This document shows positions 8,955 to 17,596 of a stretch of DNA of 62,081 bases, piece after piece. Location: positions 1 to 62,081 of the forward strand of contig NZ_VIRM01000056.1 in the NCBI RefSeq assembly GCF_006874475.1. Direction: 5' to 3'. The DNA is from Microbispora hainanensis (GTDB lineage Bacteria; Actinomycetota; Actinomycetes; Streptosporangiales; Streptosporangiaceae). Made by a program: the position numbers and the translations under genes. How positions within the stretch are numbered: position 1 is the stretch's first letter; the number at the start of each line of letters is the position of its first letter. The notes beneath the pieces are model-generated. The model saw nothing but the letters and a program-made list of their open reading frames with translations. It ran no database searches and was not told the DNA's origin.

Positions 8955-9155
8955 TCAGCCGGTGAGCGCGAGGTCGTCCAGCGCGCCGGTCTTCGCCGCC
9001 TCCACGAGAGAGCCGAGCTGGTCGAGGCTCATCTCCACCTTCTGACCGAAGTCGTCGGTGATGACGACCTGACGCTCCGCCGGGGCGGAGACGTCCACGA
9101 ACAGCTCGGGGCAGCCGCAGCTGCAGTTGCCACAGAATCGGGCGATGGACTTCAC
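8955..9155 (-). CDS. Cys-rich 66-residue protein, probable metal-binding partner
   Basis: GTG at 9155 is preceded by the strong RBS GAGGAGG, so the 123-codon open frame is trimmed to 66 residues. The N-terminus has four close cysteines in FCGNCSCGCPEL (C9, C12, C14, C16), followed by a beta-hairpin-like stretch and an amphipathic helix (MSLDQLGSLVEAAKTG). It has no signal peptide. It is the first gene of a two-gene operon with a cupredoxin-domain membrane protein, so a role in binding or delivering copper is plausible. I do not recognise a named family; a modified-peptide precursor is an alternative. Confidence 0.72.
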   Translation of the reverse strand: MKSIARFCGNCSCGCPELFVDVSAPAERQVVITDDFGQKVEMSLDQLGSLVEAAKTGALDDLALTG

Positions 9156-9311
9156 GCAGGTCCTCCTCGCAGGACGGGTGTCTTTGCTCGCAACGTAATG
9201 TGATCGCGTGGCAGCGACCAGTAACACTTCGCTGACCGGCGGGAGAGAAGACCACCACTTGTGACGGTTCGTCGCGGCGCTCGGTTTCGCCGTGACTGCG
9301 ATGAAGGAAAG

Positions 9312-9371
9312 TTGCAGAACCCTCACGAGTTTTGCAGATTATTGACCTACGCTTGGGGTGCCGCATAAGGT
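9312..9371 (+). promoter_or_regulatory. Promoter of the importer operon with paired activator-like sites
   Basis: TTGACC (9342-9347) and TAAGGT (9366-9371) are separated by 18 bp. Immediately upstream the heptamer TTGCAGA occurs twice, at 9312-9318 and 9332-9338, exactly 20 bp apart and therefore on the same helix face. This is the layout of a dimeric activator bound next to -35; the regulator is unknown. Confidence 0.6.
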
Positions 9372-9412
9372 CCGGACAAGATCCGCATCAGAACAACCCC
9401 CCGGAGCGGTCA

Positions 9413-11230
9413 ATGAAACGTCTGACAGCGGTCGCGGCGTTGCTCAGCCTCGCGGCCGTCGCGGCATGCAGCGGCGGCGGCACGAGCGGAAAATCCACGG
9501 GCGGCGGTGGTGGTGGCGTCTACACCACGGTCGACATCAACAAGCCGTCACTCGACGTCAACGCGCCGATCAACCCGTGGAACCCCAAGGGCAACGCGTT
9601 CTGGGGCTACAACGCGATGAGGATCGCCTGGGCGAAGAACACCCTCACCGACCCGAACCAGTTCTACCCGGGCATCGCGGCGAGCTGGGACATCGCGCCG
9701 GACAACTCGTCCATCACCCTTCACCTGCAGCCGGGCAACAAGTGGTCCGACGGGCAGCCCGTCACCGCCGAGGACGTGAAGTTCTCGATCGCGCTGGCGT
9801 ACACGCAGGGCAGCACCGCCTTCGCGGTCGACCCCGGCGCGGCCGGCGCGGCCTCGGACGTCGAGGTCGTCGACGACAAGACGATCAAGATCAGTCAGGA
9901 CATGAAGAACCCCAGCGTCACGTTCGTGCGCGGGGTCATGGACGCGTTCGTGGTGCCCAAGCACGTGTGGCAGACCGTCGTTCCCGCCGACTTCTGGGAC
10001 ACGCTCAAGGCCGCCCGCGGTGACGGCCCCGAGGCGGAGGCGGCGCGCGGGCAGGTCAAGGCGCTGTCGGAGAAGGTGCTCGCGTTCGCCCCGGCCCAGG
10101 ACGTGTCGGCCGGGCCGTTCGTCCTCAAGCGGATGAACCCCGGCGAGGCGCTGCTGGTGAAGAACGCGAACTTTTACAACGCCGCCAACGTCGCGCCCGA
10201 CCAGCTCAAGCTGCTCAACACCACGGGCAACGAGCAGATCTGGAACTACCTGACCTCCGGCACGCTCGACAACGCCCCGTTCACCGCGGTGCCCGCCGAC
10301 GTGATGAAGCGCATCAAGGCGACGCCCGGCAACCAGGTCATCAAGGGCTACTCCCCGGTGGCCGTCTCGCTGGCGTTCAACCAGGCGAAGAAGCCGTACG
10401 ACAACGTGCACGTGCGGCGCGGGCTGGCCTACCTGATCAACCGTCAGGAGGTCACGCAGATCGCCTCACCCGAGGGCGGCACGGCGGCCGTGACCACGTC
10501 GGGCATCCACCAGAAGGCCGCCAGGGAATGGCTCGGCGCCGAGCTCGACGCGCTGGAGCCGTACGCGCTGGACCCGGCGAAGGCGGAAAAGGAGTTCTCC
10601 GAGGCCGGCCTCCAGAAGAAGGACGGCAAGTGGGCGCTGGCCGACGGCAAGCCGTGGAAGGTGACGATCAACATCCCGGCGCCGTTCTCCGACTGGGTCT
10701 CCGCGGCCAAGGCCGTCACCAGCCAGCTCACCGCGGCGGGCGTCGAGGCCGAGGTCGTGACCACCGCCGACTACCCGCTCTACCTGTCCGAGCTCGCCGA
10801 GGGCAAGTACGACCTCGGCTTCTGGCTCATCGCGCTCGGCCCCGCGCCGTACAACATCTACCAGCGCCTGTACGGCACCTCCAACGGCTGGAACATCCTC
10901 GGTGGCAAGGTCAAGCACTCGCCGGCCGGCAAGGACGGCAACTGGATGGGCGGCCCCGAGACGATCGACGTCGACGGCGTCGGCACGGTCAACCCCGGAG
11001 AGCTGACCAGCCAGCTCAACAGCGTCAGCGGCGACGAGCAGAAGGCCGTCATCGCCAAGCTCGCCAAGGCGGCCAACCAGGATCTTCCGGTGATCCAGCT
11101 CTGGGACTACGTGAACACCCAGTTCGTCAACACCAACCGCTTCACCGGCTTCCCGGAGGACGAGAGCGACCTGCTGCGCCAGCCCTCCGGCGTCTGGATC
11201 CAGCTCGGCCTGATCAAGAAGAAGCAGTAG
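9413..11230 (+). CDS. ABC transporter substrate-binding lipoprotein (SBP_bac_5)
   Basis: A 605-residue family 5 solute-binding protein (Dpp/Opp type) anchored by a lipobox ending AAVAAC at about residue 19. Recognisable segments are FYPGIAASWDI, LQPGNKWSDGQPVTAEDVKFS near 110-130, and the second lobe with VRRGLAYLINRQEV. Such proteins bind peptides, oligosaccharides or muropeptides and feed the two permeases and two ATPases that follow. The start ATG at 9413 is chosen because the lipoprotein signal begins there; the frame continues 27 codons further upstream. Neighbouring murQ, an RpiR-type regulator and a DigH-like hydrolase suggest a peptidoglycan-derived ligand (inference). Confidence 0.9.
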   Translation: MKRLTAVAALLSLAAVAACSGGGTSGKSTGGGGGGVYTTVDINKPSLDVNAPINPWNPKGNAFWGYNAMRIAWAKNTLTDPNQFYPGIAASWDIAPDNSSITLHLQPGNKWSDGQPVTAEDVKFSIALAYTQGSTAFAVDPGAAGAASDVEVVDDKTIKISQDMKNPSVTFVRGVMDAFVVPKHVWQTVVPADFWDTLKAARGDGPEAEAARGQVKALSEKVLAFAPAQDVSAGPFVLKRMNPGEALLVKNANFYNAANVAPDQLKLLNTTGNEQIWNYLTSGTLDNAPFTAVPADVMKRIKATPGNQVIKGYSPVAVSLAFNQAKKPYDNVHVRRGLAYLINRQEVTQIASPEGGTAAVTTSGIHQKAAREWLGAELDALEPYALDPAKAEKEFSEAGLQKKDGKWALADGKPWKVTINIPAPFSDWVSAAKAVTSQLTAAGVEAEVVTTADYPLYLSELAEGKYDLGFWLIALGPAPYNIYQRLYGTSNGWNILGGKVKHSPAGKDGNWMGGPETIDVDGVGTVNPGELTSQLNSVSGDEQKAVIAKLAKAANQDLPVIQLWDYVNTQFVNTNRFTGFPEDESDLLRQPSGVWIQLGLIKKKQ

Positions 11231-11233
11231 TCC

Positions 11234-12241
11234 ATGGCGGTTCTCCTCAGGCGGCTCGCGGGCCATGTGGCCCGCGGGTTCGTCATGATCCTGGTCGTCA
11301 CGACGATCAGCTTTCTGATCATCAGGAGCGTTCCCGGAGACCCGCTCCTGGCCCGCTACCAGAAGCTCGTCGAGCAGGGCATGGCCCCCGACGCCGCCCA
11401 GCGTGCGGTCGAGGCGCTGTACGGCTTCACGCCGAAGGGCGGCCTGTGGGAGCAGTACCTCGACTACATGGGCGGGCTGGCCCACCTCGACCTCGGGCAG
11501 TCGCTGTCGGTGCCCGGCACCGGCGTGTCCACCGTGCTGTTCTCGGCCGCCAAGTGGACCCTGATCCCGGTGCTCGCAGGGACGCTGCTAAGCTTCCTCG
11601 TCGGCGTCGTCATGGGCGTCTACGCGGCGATCAAGCGGACCGGCGTGCTGGGCGACCTCCTCGCGATCTCCGGGTCGCTGCTGCACGGCGTGCCGCAGTA
11701 TGTGCTGGCGCTGCTGCTGGGGGCGATCTTCACCACGCTGATCCCGATCCTCCCCGCCGGGGGGACGGCCGACATCGTGATCGACCCCGGTTTCACCGCC
11801 GACTACATCGGCTCGCTGGTCCAGCACGCCACCCTGCCGGTCGTCACGTACGCGCTGGCCGGCTACGGCGGGTGGATCCTCGCGATGAAGTCGAGCGTGG
11901 TCACCGTGCTCGGCGACGACTTCATCCTGGCCGCCGAGCTGCGCGGGATGAAGCGGTCGATCATCTTCCGCTACGTGGCGCGCAACGCGATCCTGCCGCT
12001 GTTCACGATCCTGGCGCTTTCGCTGGGCCTGCTCTTCGGCGGCTCGATCTTCATCGAGCGCATCTTCAACTACCCGGGCCTGGGGCTGATGCTCATCGAC
12101 AGCATCAACAACCGCGACTACTCGCTGATGGGCGGGGCGTTCCTGCTCATCACGACCGCGGTCGTCGTCGCGAACATCGCCGCCGACCTCCTCTACACGG
12201 TCATCGACCCCCGGGTGCGCAGCGGGGGTGAGGCGGCATGA
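11234..12241 (+). CDS. ABC transporter permease (DppB/OppB type)
   Basis: A 335-residue inner-membrane permease starting 3 bp after the binding-protein stop. It has the family N-terminus (first TM followed by RSVPGDPLLARYQKL), about six membrane spans and the EAA-loop region AAELRGMKRSIIF near 234-246 that docks the ATPase. It pairs with the DppC-type permease at 12345 to form the channel of the importer. Confidence 0.92.
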   Translation: MAVLLRRLAGHVARGFVMILVVTTISFLIIRSVPGDPLLARYQKLVEQGMAPDAAQRAVEALYGFTPKGGLWEQYLDYMGGLAHLDLGQSLSVPGTGVSTVLFSAAKWTLIPVLAGTLLSFLVGVVMGVYAAIKRTGVLGDLLAISGSLLHGVPQYVLALLLGAIFTTLIPILPAGGTADIVIDPGFTADYIGSLVQHATLPVVTYALAGYGGWILAMKSSVVTVLGDDFILAAELRGMKRSIIFRYVARNAILPLFTILALSLGLLFGGSIFIERIFNYPGLGLMLIDSINNRDYSLMGGAFLLITTAVVVANIAADLLYTVIDPRVRSGGEAA

Positions 12242-12344
12242 GCGAGCGGAGCGAGCGAATGAGTGAACACAGCGTGCTGCGCGACGCAGTCGTCTGCGCG
12301 CCTCCGGCACGACGCCACCCCGAGCCGCCAGGCGAGGGGGCTGC
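12242..12344. repeat. GC-rich repeat-bearing spacer inside the importer operon
   Basis: The 103 bp between the two permease genes hold the self-similar run GAGCGAGCGGAGCGAGCG at the start and a copy of GCGCCTCCGGCACG (about 12298-12311) that is also found twice at 877-917. No ORF of value is seen. The other importer genes are nearly contiguous, so this spacer looks inserted. Confidence 0.6.
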
Positions 12345-13253
12345 ATGAGCGCGACCATCGTGCCGGAGGCGGAGACGGGGGCCGCCGCGGCGGTCCGCCG
12401 CAACTTCTGGCGGGGCGTCTGGCGGGTCATGCGGCGCAAGCCGAGCCGGATGGTCGGGGCGGTCATCCTCGTGGTGTTCGCCCTCATGGGGGTCCTCGGG
12501 CCGGTGCTCTACCCCGACCCCCTGCCGCGCGACACGAGCGCGCTCTACGCGCCGCCGAGCCTGCGGCATCCGTTCGGCACCGACTTCGAGGGCACGGACG
12601 TGCTCGCCCTCGTGGTCACCGGTTCCCGGTACGTCCTGCTGACCGCCCTCGTGACGGCCGCCATCACGGTCGTCGTCGGCGCGGGCGTCGGGCTGTTCGC
12701 CGGGTTCCGGCGGGGCCGCTGGGACACCGTGCTCATGCGGTTCACCGACATGAAGCTCACGATCCCGGGGCTGCCGCTGCTGCTGGTGCTGTCGACCGTG
12801 TGGAAGTTCACCGGCGCCGTCGAGATGGGCCTGGTGCTCGGGCTGCTCGGCTGGGGCGGCGTGGCCCGGGCCGTGCGGTCGCAGACGCTGTCGCTGCGCG
12901 AACGCGGCTTCATCGAGGCCGCCAGGGGGCTCGGCCTGTCCACGACGCACATCGTCGGCAGGGAGCTGCTGCCCGGCATGGCTCCGTACATCGCGATGAA
13001 CGCGCTCATCGCGGTCACCGGCGCGGTCTACGCGCAGGTGGGCCTGTTCTTCCTGGGCGTGCTGCCGTTCGAGGCGAACAACTGGGGCGTCATGCTCAAC
13101 CTCGCCGTCTTCGGCGGCGGCGCGCTGACCACGACGGCCGCGCTGCCCTATCTGCTGGCGCCGCTGCTGGCGATCCTGCTGCTCACGCTCGGCATCGTGC
13201 TGGTCGTGGACGCGATGGACGAGATCTTCAACCCCCGGCTGCGGGAGGAGTGA
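12345..13253 (+). CDS. ABC transporter permease (DppC/OppC type)
   Basis: A 302-residue permease with the DppC layout: a cytoplasmic N-terminus, TM1, a short extracytoplasmic segment with PFGTDFEGTDVLA, then five more spans. The EAA motif FIEAARGLGLSTTHI lies near residue 190. Partner of the DppB-type permease upstream and followed after 2 bp by the first ATPase gene. Confidence 0.92.
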   Translation: MSATIVPEAETGAAAAVRRNFWRGVWRVMRRKPSRMVGAVILVVFALMGVLGPVLYPDPLPRDTSALYAPPSLRHPFGTDFEGTDVLALVVTGSRYVLLTALVTAAITVVVGAGVGLFAGFRRGRWDTVLMRFTDMKLTIPGLPLLLVLSTVWKFTGAVEMGLVLGLLGWGGVARAVRSQTLSLRERGFIEAARGLGLSTTHIVGRELLPGMAPYIAMNALIAVTGAVYAQVGLFFLGVLPFEANNWGVMLNLAVFGGGALTTTAALPYLLAPLLAILLLTLGIVLVVDAMDEIFNPRLREE

Positions 13254-13255
13254 GC

Positions 13256-14287
13256 ATGGCTCCCGAGCAGAGCCCTCCCGGCGTGCGGATCCGCGGGCTG
13301 ACCGTGGTCTACCGCACCCCGGCCGGCGAGCTGCCCGCGGTGTCCGGCGTCGATCTCGACCTCGCGCCCGGCACGATCACCGGCGTCGTCGGCGAGTCGG
13401 GGTCCGGCAAGTCGACGCTCGCGCTGTCGCTGCTCAACGCCGTCCAGCCGCCCGGCAGGATCGCGGCGGGCAGCGTCGAGATCGACGGACTCGGCGACGT
13501 CGTCGCGCTCGGCGGCGAGGGGCTGCGCCGAGCCCGGGGACGGCACGTCGGGTATGTCTTCCAGGCGGCGCAGAACTCCCTCAACCCGCTCAAGACGGTC
13601 GGCAAACAGGTGCTCGACCTGGGCCGTTCGCACGGCGTCGAGGACCCGCGCGGCCTGCTGGCCGACGCCCGCGACCTGCTCGGCCGGATGGGCCTGGACG
13701 GCGCCCGGGTGCTCGACTCCTACCAGCACGAGCTGTCGGGCGGCATGCGCCAGCGGGTGGGCATCATGCTGGCCCTGGTGCTGAACGCCCGCCTCGTCGT
13801 GCTGGACGAGCCCACGACCGCCCTCGACATGATCACGCAGGCGACGATCCTGCGCATCGTGCGGGAGGTGCACGCCGAGCGCGGGCTCACCACGCTCGTC
13901 ATCACCCACGACCTCGGGGTGGTCGCCGAGGTCGCCGACCGGCTCGCGGTCATGTACGGCGGACGGCTGGCCGAGCAGGGCCCGACCCGGGAGGTGCTGG
14001 CCGGGCCGCGCCACCCGTACACGCGGGGGCTGCTCGGGGCCATCCCGCGCCTCGTCGGCGACATCGGCGAGGCGCGCGCCCTGCCGGGCCGCCCGCCGAC
14101 GCTGGCCGGCGTCCCGGCCGACGGGTGCGTGTTCCGCGAGCGCTGCCCGCTGCGCATGGACGTGTGCGAGACCGGCCGGCCGCCGGTGGTCGTCTCCGGC
14201 TCCCGGTCGGCGGCCTGCCATGCCGTACGGGACGACGAGGGGGACAGACCGGCCGTGGCCGCCGCGACGGGGGAGGACCAGGCATGA
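13256..14287 (+). CDS. ABC transporter ATPase (DppD/OppD type)
   Basis: A 343-residue ATPase with Walker A GESGSGKST (about 47-55), signature LSGGMRQR, Walker B VVLDEP and the switch region ITHD. The C-terminal oligopeptide-transporter extension carries the spaced cysteines of the family (GCVFRERCPLRMDVC). ATG at 13256 follows GGGAGGAG in the end of the permease gene. It overlaps the next ATPase gene by ATGA. Confidence 0.93.
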   Translation: MAPEQSPPGVRIRGLTVVYRTPAGELPAVSGVDLDLAPGTITGVVGESGSGKSTLALSLLNAVQPPGRIAAGSVEIDGLGDVVALGGEGLRRARGRHVGYVFQAAQNSLNPLKTVGKQVLDLGRSHGVEDPRGLLADARDLLGRMGLDGARVLDSYQHELSGGMRQRVGIMLALVLNARLVVLDEPTTALDMITQATILRIVREVHAERGLTTLVITHDLGVVAEVADRLAVMYGGRLAEQGPTREVLAGPRHPYTRGLLGAIPRLVGDIGEARALPGRPPTLAGVPADGCVFRERCPLRMDVCETGRPPVVVSGSRSAACHAVRDDEGDRPAVAAATGEDQA

Positions 14288-15288
14288 TCAGCGGGATCGG
14301 CATCACGAAGACGTTCCGGCAGCGCGGCGGCGTGCTCGGCGCCCGGGAGGTGCCCGCGCTGCGCGGCGTGGACTTCGCCATTCCGAAGGGGGGCGCGGTC
14401 TCGTTCATCGGCGAGTCGGGCTGCGGCAAGACCACACTTGGCCGGATCATCGCCGGGCTGGAGACCTGCGACTCCGGGGAGATCGTCATCGACGACGTGG
14501 CGATGTCGTCGTTGAGCCACCGCAGGCGGCAGCCGTACTTCCGCCGGGTCCAGCTCATCCACCAGGACCCCTACTCCGCGCTGAACCCGACGCGCACGAT
14601 CCACCAGGCCCTGGCCGCGCCGCTCGCGTTGCGGGCGAAACAGACCGGCCGGCCGCGCTCGTGGACGGACGAGCGGGCCGGGGAGCTGCTCGGGCTGGTC
14701 GGGCTCGACCCGGGCTACGTGCTGCCGCGCTATCCCCACCAGTTGTCGGGCGGCATGCGCCAGCGCGTGGTGATCGCCCGCGCGCTCACCGTCGATCCCG
14801 AGGTCCTCGTCGCCGACGAGGCCGTCTCGATGATCGACGTGTCGCTGCGCCTGGGCATCCTCGCGCTGCTCAAGGACCTGCGCGAGCGGCTCGGGGTGAG
14901 CGTGCTGTTCATCACCCACGACGTGGCGACGGCCCGCTACATCGGCACCGACGGCGAGCTGTACGTCATCTACCGCGGCCAGGTGGTCGAACGCGGCCCG
15001 GTCGAGACCGTCATCTCGGCCCCGGTGCATCCCTACACGCAGGCGCTGCTGTCGGCCATCCCGGTGCTGCACGGCCTGGAGTCGCCGGGCGAGCAGCGCG
15101 TGGTGCCGGTGGAGGCGTCGGGAGAGCACCCGGACGGGTGCCTGTTCGCGCCGCGCTGCCCGTTCAGGACCGAGCGGTGCGAACGCGAGCGGCCCGCGCT
15201 CGGCCGCGACGGCGGCACGCCGCAGGAGCACGCGTGCTTCCATCCCGAGCGCCGCAGCGTGGTCGCCCTGCCGGTGAGCCGCGGGTGA
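14284..15288 (+). CDS. ABC transporter ATPase (DppF/OppF type)
   Basis: A 334-residue ATPase with Walker A GESGCGKTT, LSGGMRQR signature, Walker B VLVADEAVS and ITHD, plus the Cys-containing C-terminal tail (CLFAPRCPF ... C). It starts by a 4-bp ATGA overlap with the DppD-type gene, completing a five-gene importer. The reading frame is open further upstream, but only as an overlap with the previous gene. Confidence 0.92.
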   Translation: MISGIGITKTFRQRGGVLGAREVPALRGVDFAIPKGGAVSFIGESGCGKTTLGRIIAGLETCDSGEIVIDDVAMSSLSHRRRQPYFRRVQLIHQDPYSALNPTRTIHQALAAPLALRAKQTGRPRSWTDERAGELLGLVGLDPGYVLPRYPHQLSGGMRQRVVIARALTVDPEVLVADEAVSMIDVSLRLGILALLKDLRERLGVSVLFITHDVATARYIGTDGELYVIYRGQVVERGPVETVISAPVHPYTQALLSAIPVLHGLESPGEQRVVPVEASGEHPDGCLFAPRCPFRTERCERERPALGRDGGTPQEHACFHPERRSVVALPVSRG

Positions 15289-15329
15289 GGAGTCGTCAGG
15301 ACGCGTACGGCGAGCGGGGGAGGCCGGAG

Positions 15330-16379
<1,050 letters not shown>

Positions 16380-16382
<3 letters not shown>

Positions 16383-16403
16383 CCGCCTGACCGCCTGACC
16401 GGT
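16380..16403 (+). repeat. 8-bp tandem repeat x3 that includes the murQ stop
   Basis: TGACCGCC, TGACCGCC, TGACCGGT run from the murQ stop codon (16380-16382), so TGA is repeated three times in the same local context. Confidence 0.75.
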
Positions 16404-16452
16404 GGCCACGCTGACGGGGAACCGGTGGAGGGGACGGTTTCGCGAGGGTGGG

Positions 16453-17352
16453 TCAGGCCGAGCGGGCGCGGCGGTGTGCGTCGCCGAGATAGTCGGCGAG
16501 CGCGTCGCGGGTCGCCCGTAAGGCCGCGTCCGAGCTGTCGAACGTGCGCTGCGCGACGCCGACGAAGACGCAGTCGACGATGAGCAGCTGGCTGATCCGG
16601 CTGGCCAGCGCGCCCGGCCGGAACGCCGTCTCGCGCCCGGCGGAGACCAGGACGTGGTCGGCGAGCCCGGCCAGCGACGAGCGCGGGTTGTTGGTGATGG
16701 CCACGGCCGTCGCACCGGCCTTGCGGGCGACCCTGATCGGGCCGAGCACGTCGGGCGTCTCGCCGGTGCAGCTCACTCCGACGGCCACGTCTCCCTCACG
16801 CAGCAGCGCGGCGCTGGTGAGCGCGAGGTGGGCGTCGGTGAAGTAGTGGCCGGGCAGCCCGATCCGCATCAGTTTCTGCGCCATGTCGGCCGCGACGAGG
16901 CCGGAGGCGCCCACGCCGTACACGTCCACGCGGCGGGCGCCGGCGACGGCGTCCACGACCGCGCCGAGGCCGTCGGGGTTGAGCTGGGCCGCCGTGTCGG
17001 CGAGCGCCTGCGACTCGGCCCGGGTGACCTTGGCGATCACGTCGGTCAGCGGGTCGTCCGGGGCGAGGTCGCCGGGCACGAGCCGCTCGGGGGTGTCCCT
17101 GGCGACGGCCGCCGCGAGGGCGAACCGCAGTTGCGAGTAACCGGCGAAGCCCAGCGCGCGTGCCGTCCGCACGATCGTCGCCTCGCTGATCCCCGAGACC
17201 GCGCTGACCTCGGTGATGGTGCTGCGGGCCACCATGGCGGGGTCGTCGAGGATGAGGCGCGCGATGGTCTGGGCGGCGGGGGTGAGCGAGGGCAACACCG
17301 CACGCACCGTCGCGATCGGGTTGACCGGTGCGGCGCCCTCGTTCTCGTTCAT
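16453..17352 (-). CDS. MurR/RpiR-family transcriptional regulator
   Basis: A 299-residue regulator with an N-terminal RpiR helix-turn-helix (VSAVSGISEATIVRTARALG, about 45-64) and a C-terminal SIS sugar-phosphate sensing domain (YGVGASGLVAADMAQKL; VGVSCTGETPDVLGP). AGGAGAGG precedes the ATG. Its position convergent to murQ and divergent from the DigH-like gene is what a MurR-type regulator of amino-sugar recycling would show; MurNAc-6-phosphate or a related ester is the likely effector (inference). A candidate operator lies in the divergent promoter at 17538-17550. Confidence 0.9.
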   Translation of the reverse strand: MNENEGAAPVNPIATVRAVLPSLTPAAQTIARLILDDPAMVARSTITEVSAVSGISEATIVRTARALGFAGYSQLRFALAAAVARDTPERLVPGDLAPDDPLTDVIAKVTRAESQALADTAAQLNPDGLGAVVDAVAGARRVDVYGVGASGLVAADMAQKLMRIGLPGHYFTDAHLALTSAALLREGDVAVGVSCTGETPDVLGPIRVARKAGATAVAITNNPRSSLAGLADHVLVSAGRETAFRPGALASRISQLLIVDCVFVGVAQRTFDSSDAALRATRDALADYLGDAHRRARSA

Positions 17353-17537
17353 TGCGTGCAGCCTCTCCTATGCGCGATCAGCTTAGATCCACGCGCCCGC
17401 CGGTGCGGGACAACGCGAACAGAAGTCCACATGTCGAGACATATGCGGTGTGACCTGGATGTCGGCAGCCGTCTCCCATGAGCACCTCTTGGGGCAGATT
17501 ACACGTCGATGACACTTTCTTTTATCCGCATTGATCT

Positions 17538-17550
17538 GAAAGTAAGTTTC
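17538..17550. promoter_or_regulatory. Candidate RpiR operator GAAA-N5-TTTC
   Basis: The 13-bp palindrome GAAAGTAAGTTTC lies in the rpiR/glycosidase divergent region, 47 bp before the TTG start of the glycosidase. AT-rich symmetric sites of this form are typical of RpiR-family operators. No second exact copy was found upstream of the importer operon. Confidence 0.5.
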
Positions 17551-17596
17551 TGCCAGTGTCGTGATCGCCGAATCCCCCCGGCCTTCGGAGGTCCGA

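Noticed and set aside
7780..9366. 528-codon frame for the cupredoxin membrane protein
   Set aside because: The first 138 codons only overlap the Cys-rich gene; GTG at 8952 gives the normal start of the membrane protein.
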